64,000 nt of DNA from Chrysophaeum taylorii (lineage: Eukaryota > Sar > Pelagophyceae > Pelagomonadales > Pelagomonadaceae), in the NCBI GenBank assembly GCA_029834535.1, contig JAQMWT010000168.1, positions 1 through 64,000 on the forward strand, in the 5' to 3' direction. Below are positions 62,549-64,000 of the stretch, one piece after another. The position numbers and the translations under genes are program-made. How positions within the stretch are numbered: the first letter of the stretch is position 1; each line of letters opens with the position of its first letter. Below the pieces are notes generated by a model, which searched no databases, was not told the origin of the DNA, and saw only the letters and a list, made by a program, of their open reading frames with translations.

Positions 62549-63727
62549 ATGATGATGATGAGACGTGTGTTGGCGCTCGCGGCGTGCGCGTCGGCGACGG
62601 TGTACTTCGAGGAGACGTTCGACTCAGGAATCGGAGAACGATGGCAGACGTCCGAGTGGAAGGATCCGATGGGTGCCTGGGTGTGGACGAGCGGCGAGTG
62701 GTATACCAACGAGGCCAAGGCCAAGGGCATGCAGGCGTCAGAAGATATGCGATTTCACGCGATCTCGGCCAAGTTGGACGCGCCGGCGTCGACCGTGGAC
62801 AAGGAGCTCGTGGTCCAGTTCACGGTCAAGCACGAAAAGAAGGATTACGCGTTCTGCGGCGGCGGCTATATCAAGCTTCTGCCGGGCGAGGTCGACCCCA
62901 AGGCTTTTGGCGGCGACACGCCGTACGCGATCATGTTCGGGCCCGACCTGTGCGGGTACGACATCTCGCGGATCCACGTCATCTTCGAGAACAAGGGCGA
63001 AAACTTGCTCAAGTCTGACGAGATCAAGTTGGACTACTCTGACAAGGACGAGTTCACGCACTTGTATACCTTGCACTTGAAGCCCGACGGCTCGTACGAG
63101 GTCTTTTTCGACCAGAAATCAAAGGCCTCGGGCAAGTTGGAGGACGACTGGGCCTTCCCTTCGAAGGAGATCAAGGACCCGGCGATCTCCAAGCCCTCGG
63201 ACTGGGTCGACACGAAACGAATTCCTGATCCGGCCGCCGTCAAGCCCGAAGGCTACGACGACATCCCCGCCGAGATCCCGGATCCCGAGGCGGAACAGCC
63301 CGAAGACTGGGACGCCGAGGAGGACGGCGAGTGGGAGCCCCCCATGATCGACAACCCCGACTACAAGGGCGAGTGGAAGGCTCCCATGATCGACAACCCC
63401 GACTACAAGGGCGAGTGGGTCCACCCCATGATTCCCAACGCGGACTACGCCCCCGACACCTACGCCAAGTACCCCGACCTCACCACGCTCGGCTTTGAGC
63501 TCTGGACTGTCAACGCCGGCTCCATTTTTGACAACATCCTCGTTACCGACGATAAGGCCTACGCCGACAAGATGGCTGCCGACACCTGGGCCATCATCAA
63601 GGAGGGCGAGAAGGAGGCAAAGGACGCCTGGAAGAAGGCAAACAAGGACGACGACGACGACGACGACGCGGATGTCGACGACGACGAGGAGGAAGAAGAG
63701 GAGGAGGAGCTCAAGGACGAGCTCTAA
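62549..63727 (+). CDS. CALR: calreticulin
   Basis: The first ATG is at 62549 (a GTG six bases earlier is in frame but implausible), giving 392 residues. Signal peptide MMMMRRVLALAACASA, then the lectin domain: VYFEETFD, KHEKKDYAFCGGGYIKLLP, YAIMFGPDLCG and KLDYSDKDEFTHLYTL. The P-domain carries three repeats of the I-x-DPxAxKPxxWD type, then three of GEWxxPMIDNPDYK type. The C-terminal tail is Asp/Glu-rich (low-affinity calcium) and ends in the ER-retrieval signal KDEL. It folds glycoproteins with calnexin and stores calcium. Confidence 0.97.
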   Translation: MMMMRRVLALAACASATVYFEETFDSGIGERWQTSEWKDPMGAWVWTSGEWYTNEAKAKGMQASEDMRFHAISAKLDAPASTVDKELVVQFTVKHEKKDYAFCGGGYIKLLPGEVDPKAFGGDTPYAIMFGPDLCGYDISRIHVIFENKGENLLKSDEIKLDYSDKDEFTHLYTLHLKPDGSYEVFFDQKSKASGKLEDDWAFPSKEIKDPAISKPSDWVDTKRIPDPAAVKPEGYDDIPAEIPDPEAEQPEDWDAEEDGEWEPPMIDNPDYKGEWKAPMIDNPDYKGEWVHPMIPNADYAPDTYAKYPDLTTLGFELWTVNAGSIFDNILVTDDKAYADKMAADTWAIIKEGEKEAKDAWKKANKDDDDDDDADVDDDEEEEEEEELKDEL

Positions 63728-64000
63728 AACGCGCGTGCATCTCGTCGCCTACCACAAGTATAATTTCATCCACGCCCACGGCGTACCCCCACCACCCTGC
63801 TCAAGATGACGACGACGACGAAGACTCGCGTCTCTCGATCGACGACGAAGACTCGCGTCTCTCGATCGACGCGAGACCCCCCTTTATACTACTACTACTA
63901 CTATCAAGAATGAAACCCCGTCACCTCATTTCACCGCCGCCTTGCGCGTCTTTCCTCTTCCTCCTCCGCTGTCACATTACGAGAAGACTTTTGTGCCTCC
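63728..64000. other. 3' flank of calreticulin with tandem duplication
   Basis: GACGACGAAGACTCGCGTCT followed by CTCGATC is repeated twice (63809-63866). A TAC run follows (63886-63902). No gene is seen before the window ends. Confidence 0.6.

Overview
The window reads as nuclear DNA of a compact, GC-rich photosynthetic stramenopile. A pelagophyte-type alga is my best guess, from gene content alone. The evidence is eukaryote-only genes (axonemal dynein heavy chain, atlastin, NBAS/Sec39, EF-3, RPS11, calreticulin ending in KDEL), short GT-AG introns, a SANT-like family I associate with stramenopiles, and N-termini resembling the stramenopile plastid signal (ASASGF, VASFAP). Most genes have few or no introns and many sit head-to-head with 35-200 bp between start codons.

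Layout. 1-4.2 kb: a partial gene joining a CHAT-like caspase-fold domain to an SF2 helicase, a secreted sialidase and a PQ-loop membrane protein; all three carry apparent single-base reading-frame breaks. 4.2-7.6 kb: three tandem copies of a decayed Pif1/Helitron-type helicase fragment, separated by minisatellites and bounded by inverted termini and an 8-bp direct repeat. 8.1-22.5 kb: atlastin-like GTPase, GNAT acetyltransferase, EF-3, a PhyH-like/cupin oxygenase and an NBAS-like ER tether. 22.6-23.9 kb: a gene-poor gap. 23.9-27.4 kb: a degenerate PARP-fold protein divergent from a STE11-like kinase. 27.4-29.9 kb: transposon debris (hAT and LINE relics, inverted repeats). 29.9-38.7 kb: lipoxygenase, JmjC-like oxygenase, a 2,984-bp hAT transposon with terminal inverted repeats and 8-bp target duplications, a CbbY-like phosphatase, a putative plastid protein and a SANT-like protein. 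38.9-41.8 kb: a gametolysin-type metalloprotease with a mucin-like stalk and one 45-nt intron. 41.9-46.1 kb: a young, integrase-less Ty1/copia element with identical 112-bp LTRs. 46.1-60.2 kb: an axonemal dynein heavy chain whose nine proposed exons sum to 13,485 nt. 60.3-64 kb: RPS11, a Pro/Thr-rich surface protein and calreticulin.

How the genes relate: most are independent housekeeping genes. Several belong to the secretory pathway (calreticulin, atlastin, NBAS) or the cell surface (sialidase, M11 protease, Pro/Thr-rich protein). The dynein implies a flagellum at some life stage. Lipoxygenase, CbbY-like phosphatase and the 301-residue protein are possible plastid proteins. The most unusual candidate is the CHAT-helicase gene at the left edge, which could couple nucleic-acid sensing to a protease-fold effector.
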